Part shown: piece after piece, positions 11,341-22,379 of the stretch
Layout: every line of letters starts with the position of its first letter
How positions within the stretch are numbered: position 1 is the first letter of the stretch
From: Charina bottae
Taxonomy: Eukaryota > Chordata > Lepidosauria > Squamata > Charinaidae
Reading direction: 5' to 3'
Assembly (NCBI GenBank): GCA_023362775.1
Contig: JALMGJ010000001.1
Location: 90,460,501-90,524,500, forward strand
DNA: 64,000 nt
Notes under the pieces: generated by a model
Databases searched by the model: none
What the model saw: the letters and a program-made list of their open reading frames with translations, nothing else
What the model was told of the DNA's origin: nothing
Translations under genes and position numbers: made by a program

Positions 11341-12020
11341 ACATATTATACATAGAGAGAGTCTTAATGGAAATTAAAAGCAAACACATTGGATGGCTCA
11401 CATCTCCAGGCTGTAGAGATGTTGGTACGATCTAAAAATCAAGGCATCTCTTGTTAAAGCTTGCAAGGAAAAGGAATTCAATTAAAATTAATTCAAAATA
11501 AAAAAGAAAGATGGCTAAACCAGAGCCGCAAGGTAGCTGACCTGCGTAAGTAAATAGATCTGAACTATTAGTTTTAGATAAACTTTGTTGTACCCTGTTG
11601 CTATATGAAATGCTTAACTTTACAGCTCAAGTTTTACAATGCTATTTGCATAGCATTGACCAAGGCTGCAATCCTGTGCCTCCTTGGGAATAAATTTTGT
11701 AGTACCCACTGAATAAATATGGCACAAAAATTGCACTGCTAACTTGAACAGTGATCTGCTTTGATTGGGCAAGTTTTCCAATAAGAATGAATAATTCACA
11801 ACTTACAGATACTTTTATCCAACACTCCTACTTTTGCTTCTATCCTATCCTCAAAGACTATAGCATTCTTTTTCAAGATGGTGGAGAAATGTAAAGAATT
11901 GCAAAACAAAATAGAATGGAAAAACAGTAAAAGCAATGCTAAGTCAACAAAAAATACTAAAAACCACCACCAGGTTGTTTTAATCTGTTATTTGTCATGC
12001 TTGCATTATGGATAGCCTGG

Positions 12021-12353
12021 TAAAAGGTAAAGGTACCCCCCGCACATTTGTGCAGTCGTGTCTGACTCTAGGGGCCGGTGCTCATCTCCGTTTGTTAGCC
12101 GAAGAGCCAGCGTTGTCCGAAGACGCTTCCAGTCATGTGGCCGCATGACACGCGTGGAACGCTGTTACCTACCCACCGAAGTGGTACCTATTAATCTACT
12201 TGCATTTGCATGCTTTCGAATTGCTAGGTTGGCAAGAGCTGGAGTGAGTGCAGGAACTCATTCCGTCATGCGGGGCTAAGGATTCGAACCTCCGAACTTG
12301 CAATCTTCCGATCAACAAGCCTGGTGTCTTACCCACTGAGCCACCACGCCCCC
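12021..12353 (-). repeat. Complete tRNA-derived SINE with target duplication, antisense
   Basis: On the - strand it reads GGGGCGTGGTGGCTCAGTGG (tRNA 5' end and A box), GGTTCGAATCC (B box), a unique body and a tail CACGACTGCACAAATGTGCG then GGTACCTTTACC. It is flanked by the exact 12-bp repeat TGGATAGCCTGG at 12009-12020 and 12354-12365. The tail resembles the BovB 3' end, in line with LINE-partner mobilisation. Other copies are at 7056, 33632, 37335, 45508 and 57652. Confidence 0.92.
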
Positions 12354-13281
12354 TGGATAGCCTGGATGTGTAGTTAAATATGGCTTCCCAGCATCCCTTC
12401 CATCTTGCTCAGCACCTCTAGGCCTTGACCACGTTGCATGGCTCTCTCCTTTTCCTCACATTCCCCCTTTTGGTATTTCCTCAGTATGCTAAGAGAAAGG
12501 CCATCCCTGAGTCCCATGTGGCATCATTAGCTGGCTTTGTTTCCTGACGCTTGACTAATGACAGGACTGATACTGGGAGTTGCAAGTCCTTGTGGAAGAA
12601 TACCTGATGCTGTGGCATGTCAGAAACTAGGTCTTCGTTAGTAGTAGAGGGATAGTTCCAAAATGTGCAACTGGCTTAATGCTGCTAGAGAAGAAAGTCA
12701 TCAAGAAGCAAGGGAGAAGGACACTCTCTTTACCTGGAAGCACAGCCTTACTCCTTTGGTGACCCTTTCCAACCAGCTGAAATTGGGGAATTGATTTATG
12801 TCTCTGAAGCTCCTACTCTGGTCAGTCCTGAGCTGTGGCATTATAGCTCTGGCGGAATATTCGGAAGTCCTGCATTTGAACTTTGTGTGTGCCTGAAGTA
12901 GAGAAATTAAGTAGTGCCCCTTTCTCAGGTAAAGGGGGAAAAATACAACCTAATCCTATGCATTGTATGGAAGAAATTCTTGCTTTCAATGAGGCTTACC
13001 GTTTAGCATGTATGCATGGTGCTGGCAGTTGTATAACTGTTCATTTACTGCTGTATTAATTGCGTTCTAAATATTCTGATGTGTCTGTCATGCTCTGCTT
13101 ATCTGTTATTTGATTTATTGCATTTCTATCCAACTTCTCTAAAAGTTCAAGGGAAAATGCATGGAGATCCCCCATAATTTTATCTCTGTGAGTAGAATAG
13201 GTTAAGCCAGGGGTCAGCAAACTTTTTATGCCAGGAGCCATTTTGACATGCTTGTGCACATTTTGAAATGCTCGAGAGCCA

Positions 13282-13395
13282 GGGGGCGGGGTTTGCGGGC
13301 GGGGGCCAATCACGTGGAAGGGGGCGGGGTTTGCAGGCGGGGGCCAATCACGTGGAAGGGGGCGGGGTTTGCGGGCGGGAGCCAATCACGTGGCT
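13282..13395 (+). repeat. 38-bp tandem array with GC-box and CCAAT motifs
   Basis: Three copies start at 13282, 13320 and 13358. Each has GGGGGCGGGG (Sp/KLF-type GC box) then GGCCAATCACGTGG or GAGCCAATCACGTGG (NF-Y-type CCAAT box). A degenerate copy, GGGGGCGGGATCCAATTGCG, lies near 14300. The same unit, 37-41 bp, occurs in the elements at 54762 and 60198. Confidence 0.9.
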
Positions 13396-13618
13396 TATTG
13401 GGGCGGGTGGGAGGGCGAATCTGTTTGGGAGGGTCGGGGGTCCTCCTCGGCGAGCCCGGCCTCCAGAGCAGGGCATGTCTGGCCGGGCGGAGCAGGCGCG
13501 GGGGAGCCGCACAGGCGCCGAGGGTGGCGGGCCCGGCGGAGACCCGGGCCGCCCACCCGCCCGCTTGCCTGCCTCCTTGCCTCCCTCCGCGAGGCCCCCC
13601 GCTGCCTTCCCAGGATCC

Positions 13619-13991
13619 CAGCCGGAGCGCCCGAGTGCCAGGCAGGCAGCTCCGCCCGCGCGCCTTCTACGCGATCGGCCCGCGAGGACTGGCCAGGGAA
13701 GGCGCGCGGGCGGAGCTCCCGTCCCACTGCACCCCAGCCGGAGCGCCCGAGTGCCAGGCAGGCAGCTCCACCCGCGCGCCTTCCACGCGATCGGCCCGCG
13801 AGGACTGGCCAGGGAAGGCGCACGGGCGGAGCTCCCATCCCGCTGCACCCCAGCCGGAGCGCCCGAGTGCCAGGCAGGCAGCTCCGCCTGCGCGCCTTCC
13901 ACGCGATCGGCCCGCGAGGACCGGCCAGGGAAGGCGTGCGGGCGGAGCTCCCGTCCCGCTGCACCCCAGCCGGAGCGCCCGAGTGCCAGGC
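13619..13991. repeat. 116-bp tandem repeat array
   Basis: Units start with CAGCCGGAGCGCCCGAGTGC at 13619, 13735, 13851 and 13967; the fourth is cut after about 25 bp. The three full units differ at only a few sites, mostly CG to TG or CA. Because 116 is not a multiple of three, one sequence is read in three frames, which explains the many overlapping open frames. Confidence 0.95.
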
Positions 13992-14890
13992 TTCCTGCCC
14001 TTCGCGCACGGAACCTCCTCGCTGGGCGTCGTCTACCTGCGACCTGGAGGCGGCGCGAGGAATAAGCGCGCGGCCCCTTTAAGGCGGCGGCGTTCCGGGG
14101 AAGCGGAAGTGGCAGGAGATACTCCGCGTTTGGAGCCGAACGTTGGGGCGCAGGCGGCGCGCTGTCATTGGTCGAGCGCAGCGGGGCGGGGGGGCTTTCG
14201 GCGGTGTTTCATCGCCGGTCGCGGCCCTGTGTCTACGCACCGCCGGGCAGGTGAGGGTCGGCGAGCGGCGGCCCGGGAGGTGGTTTCCGGGAGGAGTTTG
14301 GGGGCGGGATCCAATTGCGTGGAAGGGGTGGGGGTGAGTTCGGCTGCGGAGCCAGACTCAAGGGGCCAAAGAGCCAGATCTGGCTCGCGAGCCGCCATTT
14401 CCGACCCTTGGGTTAAGGGAGAATAACTAACTCAAAGTCACTTGGAACTGCATGGGAACTTGAATGTCATTCTCTCAGATCCAAGTCTTAACCACTGACT
14501 GTTCCAATGTTTAGGTTTGGCTCTAGATAAGTACTGAACACAAGGTAAACTGTAGTCTCAGAATAGTTAGGGAGCCTGCAGTGGCCAGTTGAAGTGCTGG
14601 GTAATAACCTCTGGGAAATTCTGGGTCTGTCTTATGCAATAAAACCTGTGTATACCACAGATTTTATCATTGCTGCGCTCTGGTTTGGTTTTTATGTCAC
14701 CTTCTGGCAATGTTCCTCACTTAGCTAATGGCTTTAGGTGCACTATGTACAAACAACGTGGTAATGGATTTCTCCCAGTTTCTAAGAATTTCCCTGGTCA
14801 TTGTAAGTTATGAAATGTCGCTGTTATAAATAAAGTGATTGGAACTATTTAGCATAGATTATCTGCCAGATGAAGATGGTAGCTTTAGAG

Positions 14891-15132
14891 CAGAGCTTTC
14901 CAAACTGTGTGTCGCGACACAAAAGTGTGTCGCCACACACAGTCTGGTGTGTCACCACACAACCCGGAAGCGCTGATCATCATCAGCGCTTCCGGGTTTT
15001 CCCGCAGCGACACACCAACTGCAGCGCGCAAAACCCGAAAGCAGCAGCAGCGCTTCCGGGTTTTTGCACACTGCCGCACTTCCGGGTTTTCCCGCGGTGA
15101 CACACCAACGCCAAAAACTTTGGAAAGCCCTG
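14891..15132. mobile_element. Short hAT element with ETS-type motifs
   Basis: Ends CAGAGCTTTCCAAACTGTG and, inverted, CAGGGCTTTCCAAAG; exact 8-bp duplication CTTTAGAG at 14883-14890 and 15133-15140. The interior has several CCGGAAG/CTTCCGG cores, TTTTCCCGC phrases and a 17-bp-arm palindrome centred near 14980. No ORF is credible. Related copies are at 16452 and 63878. Confidence 0.9.
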
Positions 15133-15204
15133 CTTTAGAGGAATATCTGTGGAATTTCAGCTATCAATCAAAGAGAATATTTGTAGCTCAGGGTTGAACT
15201 GTGG

Positions 15205-15940
15205 AGTCCTTGGTGCTCTCTGAGCGTTGTTTTCTTGCAGACGTTTCATTGCCAGACTAGGCAACATCTTCAGTGCGAAAAGGGAGTGGGACTTGCTCTC
15301 TGTTTATATACCATGGCTTGTCCTGCTTGTGTTGGTGGAGGTGGTAGTTTCTTGATTGGGCTGTTGTTTGCTACTTGGTTGATTGACTGAGTTAATAGTT
15401 CCTTGATTAGGGTATATTGTGCTGTTTGATTGTTCCTCTGGTGCTAATCCTGGGGTTAATCTTTGCACATCTGGGTGATGATTGCTGGCAAGATGTTCTG
15501 GTCTTCTGGCTTTTCTATTGCCTCTTATGAATGGTATGTAAATGTTGTTTACCTCTATGTGTCTGTTGATGGCTGCTTTGTCTGAGTGCCAAGCTTCCAG
15601 GAATTCTCTAGCATTTTTGGATTTGGCTTGGTTTAAGATGCTCAGTTTCCCAGTTGAAAGTATGGTTAAGTCTGTCCATGTGTTGTGAGATTAAGGAGTT
15701 TTCATGGTGTCTTCTGACTGCTAGTTGGTGTTCGTGGATGCGTTCTGCTAGTCTTCTGCCGGTCTGTCCTACATAGTGGCTGTTACAGTCCTTACACTGT
15801 ATGTTGTAGATAACTCCTGTTTTTTCTTCTTGGGCTACTGGGTCTTTTGGGTTACTTACAATGTTCTGAAGGGTTTTGGTTGGTTTGTGTGCTATGGTGA
15901 TGCCGTGTGGTTGTAACAGTCTATTAGTAGTTTCTGAGAT
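15205..15940 (-). mobile_element. Penelope-like element fragment, antisense
   Basis: Read on the - strand, the part around 15590-15810 encodes, with disruptions, a GIY-YIG endonuclease-like stretch: CKDCNSHYVGQTGR, then RIHEHQLAVRRHHEN and SLISQHMD. It also carries the 'GAAGATGTTGCCTAGTCTGG' 3' terminal phrase (15250-15275). This is the 3' part of a Penelope-like retroelement. It has stops and no reverse transcriptase part. Confidence 0.72.
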
Positions 15941-16396
15941 GTTTCAGATATGTTGGTTTCATAACAAAGAGTATAGGATGGAGGACAGATTTCCCCCAGG
16001 GAAAGAGATTATTGAGTTCTCACAGAAAGAGTAAGAAGGTGAAGGAAAGATCCTTAATTCCTCAACTATTGGAAAATTCAAGAAACAAAGGATTGGGGAG
16101 ATCATTCTAGATAAACAATGAAGTGGATACCTTTATCTAGATCTTCTTTGTATGGCAACATTCCCAATCAGAAGTACTTATTCTTAAACTTTCAACCCAA
16201 GGATTAGTAAGGAGATCCAAAGAAGAATTTATGCTAACTGTCCTGAACTCAACACATCTTTTGGAACTCCATACCATTTGGCATGTTACTGCTGACTCTT
16301 TTTTGACTTGTTATTGGTTGCCTGAGTAAGCAGGCTAATGTCCTTCCAGGTTCTAGGATAATTCTTATTGCTATCCTTCATACTGTTTGTCTACAT

Positions 16397-16399
<3 letters not shown>

Positions 16400-16427
<28 letters not shown>

Positions 16428-16428
16428 G
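16400..16428. repeat. (CA)n microsatellite
   Basis: Uninterrupted CA dinucleotide run of about 14 units just upstream of a hAT element. Confidence 0.95.
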
Positions 16429-16451
16429 GTTATTTGCAGGAAGGACTAGAT

Positions 16452-16731
16452 CAGAGCTTTCCAAACTGTGTGTCGCGACACAAAAGTGTGTCGCCACACA
16501 CAGTCTGGTGTGTCGCCACACAACCCGGAAGCGCTGATCATCATGATCATCGTCAGCGCTTCCGGGTTTTCCCGCGGCGACACACCAACGGCGGCGCGCA
16601 AAAACCTGAAAGCGGTAGCAGCGCTTCCGGGTTTTTGCACGCTGCCGCAACGGCGGCACTTCCGGGTTTTCCCGTGGCGACACACCAACAGCGGTTGGTG
16701 TGTCACCGCGGGAAAACTTTGGAAAGCCCTG
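16452..16731. mobile_element. Short hAT element with ETS-type motifs, second copy
   Basis: Same family as 14891-15132, in the same orientation 1.5 kb away. Exact 8-bp duplication GACTAGAT at 16444-16451 and 16732-16739. It has a longer palindrome spacer and an additional GGCACTTCCGGG block. Independent duplications show two separate insertions rather than a local copy. Confidence 0.92.
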
Positions 16732-17333
16732 GACTAGATCAACAGGCTCCTTGCCTAGAAGTGGGAGAGACAGATTCCGCAACTGCTTTCTGAACTCATC
16801 TATGAGACCAAGAAGCATGTATATTCTTGCTTCAATACTTAAAACACCTGATAGAATATTTTGATGCTGGAAATCAAACCTGTCTGATGAGAGGCAACTT
16901 GCTAGATTCTAGCTTTTTTCCTAAAAATGTATAGGGCAAACTTGAAGGAAACACCAGAGTAGCTTCTTTAAATCCTCTCCTTGATTTGCAGCAGAAAAAT
17001 GAGAGTATCTGCCAGAGAAATGTGGGTGACCTTTTCCAGGGATGATTGCTGTGCCACAGGGGATCTGAAAGCAATGTAATTGGAATATAAGAATAAAATG
17101 TGTTGTTTCCTCATCCTGTAGAGTTCAAAACTGCCCCTTTCAAAAGCAACCCAGCCCAACCCATTTCTACAGCTACTTCCCTATGCTGGACGTCGGAGCT
17201 GTTCGCCCCCCAATCTCTCCTGAACTCCTGAGTTAGTTTGCCACCTCAGATGCAGTAAAGGATCTAAACCCATCACTAGTTTTGAAATTAGATTCATCTG
17301 CCAGTCCAAATGTTGTTAAGTGGAATGTGCAAA

Positions 17334-17553
17334 GCCTCTTCCTTCCTTCCTTCCTTCCTCCCTTCCTCCCTTCCTTCCTCCCTTCCTCCCTTCCTCCCTT
17401 CCTCCCTTCCCTTCCCTTCCCTTCCCTTCCCTTCCCTTCCCTTCCCTTCCCTTCCCTTCCCTTCCCTTCCCTTCCCTTCCTTCCTTCCTTTCCTTTCCTT
17501 TCCTTTCCTTTCCTTTCCTTTCCTTTCCTTCCTTTCTTGTTTTCTTTCTTTCT
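17334..17553. repeat. 220-bp polypyrimidine tract
   Basis: Blocks of CTTC, CCTTCCTCC, a long run of CCCTT units and then CCTTT units, without purines for most of its length. The ORFs in it (Leu/Pro/Ser/Phe repeats) are artefacts. Confidence 0.95.
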
Positions 17554-19120
17554 AGTTCTTGGGAGAGAAAGAGTTAATGTTCTGCTCCAGAGCTGAGCAT
17601 GTTTCTTTCTTTGCTACTGTTTCCCCAGAGACTTCTGCATCGTCCAGCAGTAACTTAACACCAAACTGCTGTTGGCCAAACAGCACCAGGCCTGTGAGAC
17701 CAGGTTTGCAGCCAGCACTATTTCCAGCATTAAGCTACAAGCACGAACACCTACTCTGCACCAGGGCTGAATCCCCAACTGCTTGTCATGCATGTGAGCA
17801 GGGCAGAGAATGGGAGAGGGGAAGGGGACGGGGTGGAACTCCTCCAAAGCCTGGAACTGTGGTGTGTCCTCTGTGGGATTCAAACTGGGGTGGACTCCGT
17901 GTGTGTGTGCGTGTGCGTGTGCGGATTCGGACACCCAAGGCACAAACCTCTGCCAAGTCTAATGAGTCACTGCGGTTTTCTTTGCAACTTGGCTGAGAAG
18001 ATGCCAGGTTATTCCGAGAGTTAAAATGGCAACACATTTTGGGCAAATGGTCCTGGCTTGGACCAGGTGTCATGTATTGACATGACTTCCCCACCCTGGC
18101 TGCAGAGCAGGAATGAAGACTTGGCACAATGCAGGAGTAAAATCACCCCTTTTAACAGAAGAGGAGGGAGTGCAAGTAAAACCAAACGTCTCACTTGCTG
18201 CAGGAAAATAAAAAAGTTGCTGTAAAGAAATACAAAAGGTGCCAGTTGGAGCACACATAGACAGAAAGAGAAAAAAGAAGAGGAAAGGAGACAGGCTCAT
18301 ACTTGTGACCCCAAGAACGGTAACACAGCAAGGGAGAGACATGGCTCATATGGAAGGGCTAGATGGAGCTGCGTTGTGGGCAGGGTTCCAGAAAGGAGTC
18401 CGGAAGGAACTGAGGCGGGAAGTCAAAGTCAAGGAAGAGATCAAGGAAGGGAGCTGGGGGTGATGCAAGAACTGGCATCAAAGGGCAAGGCAGGGGTCAG
18501 AGCTGAGGTCAAATCAAGAAGGAAGGACTGCCCAAGGTACACCCAGAAGCAAACCCGCTCTGGAAGATTTTCTGGCTCAGCAAAAGATAATTCACACTAG
18601 AAGCCCTTTGAGTAATCCGTCCTGCTCCAGAGAATCCAAGGGCCAATCTGGAGAGGAGTTGAGGGCAGGTTGGGAACTGAGATTTAACAGAGCAGTTACT
18701 CTGCCCTTAAGCTCTAAGGCTCACGGCATAGGGAAGTTACAGATTCAGAAGTTTCCAGTTTGAATCCCAAAAGTTCCTGAGATACACAGATTTGGGCTTT
18801 ATTTTGGCTGATTAAATCTCTATGGAAAAGATGGTGCTAATGAAGAAAGATTGATAAAATAACAAGTAGCATGGGAGAAATGTTCAAAGATAGCTTTCTT
18901 GTGCCTGGGCAACAAGGGAGAAGACTGGACCGAATGCTTAAACTTGCACAGAACAAGTGATTGAGGTGACAAAGTTGCAATGAAGAAAGGTCTGGTTGGA
19001 CTGGCTGGTTCACACAGTGCATTAAGCCAGTGTGCACTGTTGATTTTGGTTTTACAGATGTGAATCCAGCCATTGTGGATTATCAACGGTGATTTTATGG
19101 TTTAGCATTATATACTGTAT

Positions 19121-19462
19121 GAGAGCCAGTTTGGTGTAGTGGTTAAGGCATCAGGATAGAAACCAGGAGACTGTGAGTTCTAGTCCCGCCTTAGGCACAA
19201 AGCCAGCTGGGTGACCTTGGGCCAGTCACTCCCTCTCAGCCCTAGGAAGGAGGTATTGACAAAATCACTCCTGAGAAACCTTGCCAAGAAAACTGCAGGC
19301 CAGCTGCAGCCAGCTGGGTGACCTTGGGACAGTCACTTTCAGCCCTAGGAAGCAAGCAATGGCAAACCACTTCTGAAAATCCCTGCCAAGAAAACTGCAG
19401 GGACTAGTCCAGGCAGTTGTCAGGAGTCAAGATTGACTTGAAAGTACCAAAAAAAGAGAACA
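19121..19462 (+). repeat. Sauria-type SINE (tRNA head, BovB-like tail)
   Basis: Head GAGAGCCAGTTTGGTGTAGT with B box GAGTTCTAGTCCCGCC, a body with TGACCTTGGGCCAGTCAC partly duplicated, then CAGGAGTCAAGATTGACTTG and an A-rich end. The tail matches the BovB-mobilised type, unlike the L2-like tail at 10356. Confidence 0.82.
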
Positions 19463-20641
19463 AATTGTGATGTAGTGAAAAACCATAGTCAAAACAAACC
19501 ACGGCCTAGTGCATTATGTGAAAAAAAACAAAACCATGTCTTGTACAGTAGCTGTTCATGCATAATTACATTTACCGTATATAAATCCAATCATGTGCTT
19601 AATCCAGTGTAAATGGATATGAACATCATTTTGACATGAAATAGGTTGCTGGAAGAGAGTGACTAGCTCAAAGTTACTCAGAAGAAGAGTGGGATTTGAA
19701 CTCGTATGTCCCCTGTCCAGGTCCAGGACTACCATGTGTAACTCCATTGTCAGAGCATTTAACTATGCAGCTAACTATCCTTGGACCAAGTGAACCTCGG
19801 TATGGAACCTAAGCAATAGCACGATACATTTCAGTGTGAAAGTGTCAGGCTTCAGTTAATTTGAACTTAAGCTAGACAGAAGGTCAAATCATGCATACAT
19901 CCTCTCCCACACTCATAATCGTGGCGTTATAAGCTCAGGGTCGGAAGTCCTTGCAGCATTAAAGCAGATTTGCAGCAGGAGGTTTCCTTCAGGAGTGCTT
20001 CACGGAGAGGCGGAGGGGGCATTTAGTGAGCGGGCAGGAGGGAGAAGTTGAGGTTGGCCAGTTGGCGCAAGACAGAACTGCCCCCTGGCCTGCAAGGAAG
20101 CCCCTGGCGCTCTTGGCCTCCCTGCCATCCAGGACACCCCTCTCCTGTTTATGTTTTCAACCGGCTGGGTCAGTCAGGTGGTGGGGATCTGTTTCTTCCT
20201 TTCTGTCTTTAAACTTATTAAGGTGGTTTGTGTCAAATGAGGGCTAGTGAATTCTCATCCTGCTGAGCAGCAAGTGGTGCTGAATTTTAACAACCCGGTT
20301 CTTCTGAATTTTACCATTTCTGTGCATACAGGATATGTTATTAAATAAATGATTAGGCACAAATCTTACGGGTAGGAGACCGGCCACCACCAGCCACAGG
20401 ATTTGTGTAGCTGGTGCTCATTTCAGTGGTGAGAGTTAGGAGATAGGATTCTGCCCCCTGCTAATTAGGAAGAGTTCTTTTCTGTTCTTTTTTGTCTCGA
20501 CAATCAACTTTTTTTTTTACTATAATTTCTATGCCCATTCAGCTGACCAATTCTGAGTAGTTCACAAGTTAAATAAAGTGCGATAACAAAAACAAAATTA
20601 TTTTTTTATATTTTATATTTTTATATTTCTGTATTTTATAT

Positions 20642-21056
20642 TGTGGCAAGGTAAGATGCTCAGATTGGGACAGAGTTGTATGCTTGTCTGTTGCCCAAAC
20701 CATGCACAGTGTCATGTAGACGCTTCCTGCCTAATTAAGACGCCCAGGAGCAGGCCCAGGTACCTTTGGGTGAAAATGCATCAAAGGACAGATCTGCCAG
20801 GTAACAGAGGAGGTTGTTGGATGTAGCTAGTGTTGTATTTGTGCTGCATGGACCTGAGATGCTGCATGAACCCAGGCAATGCTGGAGGAGGAATCTGCAG
20901 CTGAAGATCCGATAGGAGCAAGCAGGTTCAAAAGGGAAGATCTACAGAGCGGACTGGCTGGTGGAAGAGACCGCAGTACTTAGAAAGGACAGAATGGGAG
21001 TGAAATGAGGAAAGCTTGACAAAGGTGTTGGAATTCCAAGAAGCCCAGGAAAGAGT
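20642..21056 (+). repeat. LTR-like direct repeat, copy 1
   Basis: Starts TGTGGCAAGGT and shares a colinear, diverged sequence of about 400 bp with 21777-22170: shared phrases include GTGTCA, CCTAATTAAG, GAGGTTGTTGGA and GTATTTGTGCTGCATGGAC. About 720 bp separate the copies. The layout suggests LTRs of a degraded element, but no gag or pol is seen between them. Confidence 0.55.
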
Positions 21057-21776
21057 TATTTTTCCTTCCTCCTCTCTAGGCTTTAAAGCAAGCTTGAGAA
21101 GCAAAAGTATTGAAGCTGCCTACTGAAGTGAGCAAATAAAAGTAGTGATAAGAGAGACCTGTGTGAATCAGGAAGGGTGAGACAGTTAAGAAACTGTCAA
21201 AAGCTCCATGTAGAAGCTTCTGTACAGTTTGTTCAGCTCAGGCCACTGTATATTTTAGAAATAAACACAAAGCACAAGGGAAAAGGACTGTTGGTTTGTT
21301 TGCATGGTGTCCTATATTTATCTGTGGAAAGAAGCCCAGAGAAAACAAATCTTTGCAAGCCAAGTGGGGAATCAGGTTTGGAGGAGAGAAAAGAATCCAT
21401 ACCTACAAAGGAGACAAGTTAAAGGGAAAAAAATACAAATGTAGAGAGTAAGGAAGATGATCTTGACAGAAATATGCAAGAACCATTACCTAGGCAAAAG
21501 GGCCCAAAACGTTTTTTAAGTCCAGAGCAACAAGATAACATCTAGAAACAGTTCAGACAGATTCCTCCCTCATTCACTGGAGTGTAAGGAGGAGGAGGAA
21601 GTAGAGCCAACCAGACTGCAAGATTCTGTTATTATAGCCAGTCTCAATAAAAGTAGCTTTAGCCTTCCTGTGGAGTTGATTACCTGGTCTGGTCTACCAC
21701 GTAGGGTTGACAACAAAAGACATTCAAGTATAAGGTTTGAATGGACTTTCCAAGTCTTATTTTAAGGCAGTGTATA

Positions 21777-22170
21777 TGTGGCAGGGTGAGATACCCTGAT
21801 TAGTAACCCTGTAAATTGGTCTCAAAGTTAAAGATTATTTTTTTAGTCTGTTTGCCAAATCCATCCAAAGTGTCACTTAGACACCTGGAAGTTTCCTGCT
21901 TAATTAAGAAAACCTGAGAGCAGGTATGTCTGTCTTTTGGTGAAAACGTATAAAAGACAGATTTATTATGAGGAAGTTGTTGGACATTACGAATGCTGTA
22001 TTTGTGCTGTGTGGACTGGAGGTGCTATATGAATTCAGGAACTTTGGAGGAAGAATTGCACTAGACTGGCTAGTGCAAAAGACTACTGAAATTGGAAAGG
22101 ATGACTGATGGGAACTCTGCAAAGAAAACTGGAACAAGGTGCTGGAATTCCAGGATGCTTGAAAAGCACT
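21777..22170 (+). repeat. LTR-like direct repeat, copy 2
   Basis: Starts TGTGGCAGGGT. It carries a TATA-type box, CGTATAAAAGAC (about 21949-21960), at the place where copy 1 has GCATCAAAGGAC. It aligns to copy 1 up to the GGAATTCCA(A/G)GA phrase, then diverges. Confidence 0.55.
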
Positions 22171-22379
22171 TGAACAGTACTTGAAAAGCACTGTAACAAT
22201 AATCATCACTGTCATTTAGAGAAAAGCAGTGTTTGTGTGTATGGAAAGTTCCTATCCTCTTACCCACCTTCTGACAAATATAACAGCTTCAGTTCTCATG
22301 AAAACATTCTACCACATTGATATCATCCTTTCCTGAAGCTTTTTGAAATTATCATATTTTCGCCAACTTCCTAATAACT

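Larger units (their letters stand above)
13208..14410. mobile_element. GC-rich non-autonomous hAT element, 1.2 kb
   Basis: Ends CAGGGGTCAGCAAAC and, inverted, CAAGGGTCGGAAATGG; flanks GGTTAAGC (13200-13207) and GGTTAAGG (14411-14418) match at 7 of 8, fitting a hAT duplication. The interior is very CpG-rich and built of two tandem arrays (38 bp and 116 bp). Long open frames on both strands here (up to 392 codons) are low-complexity products of the repeats, with no transposase motifs, so I do not annotate a gene. Confidence 0.85.

Noticed and set aside
12021..12353. tRNA gene in the GGTGGCTCAG region
   Set aside because: The A and B boxes belong to SINE heads; the cloverleaf is incomplete, the body and tail continue as a SINE and target duplications flank it.
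13248..14426. 392-codon open frame, plus several others on both strands
   Set aside because: They lie in a tandem 116-bp and 38-bp repeat array inside a hAT element, are Arg/Pro/Ala low complexity, and the same DNA is read in three frames.
17282..17596. Open frames of Pro/Leu/Ser/Phe repeats
   Set aside because: Translation of a polypyrimidine tract, with no splice or codon evidence.
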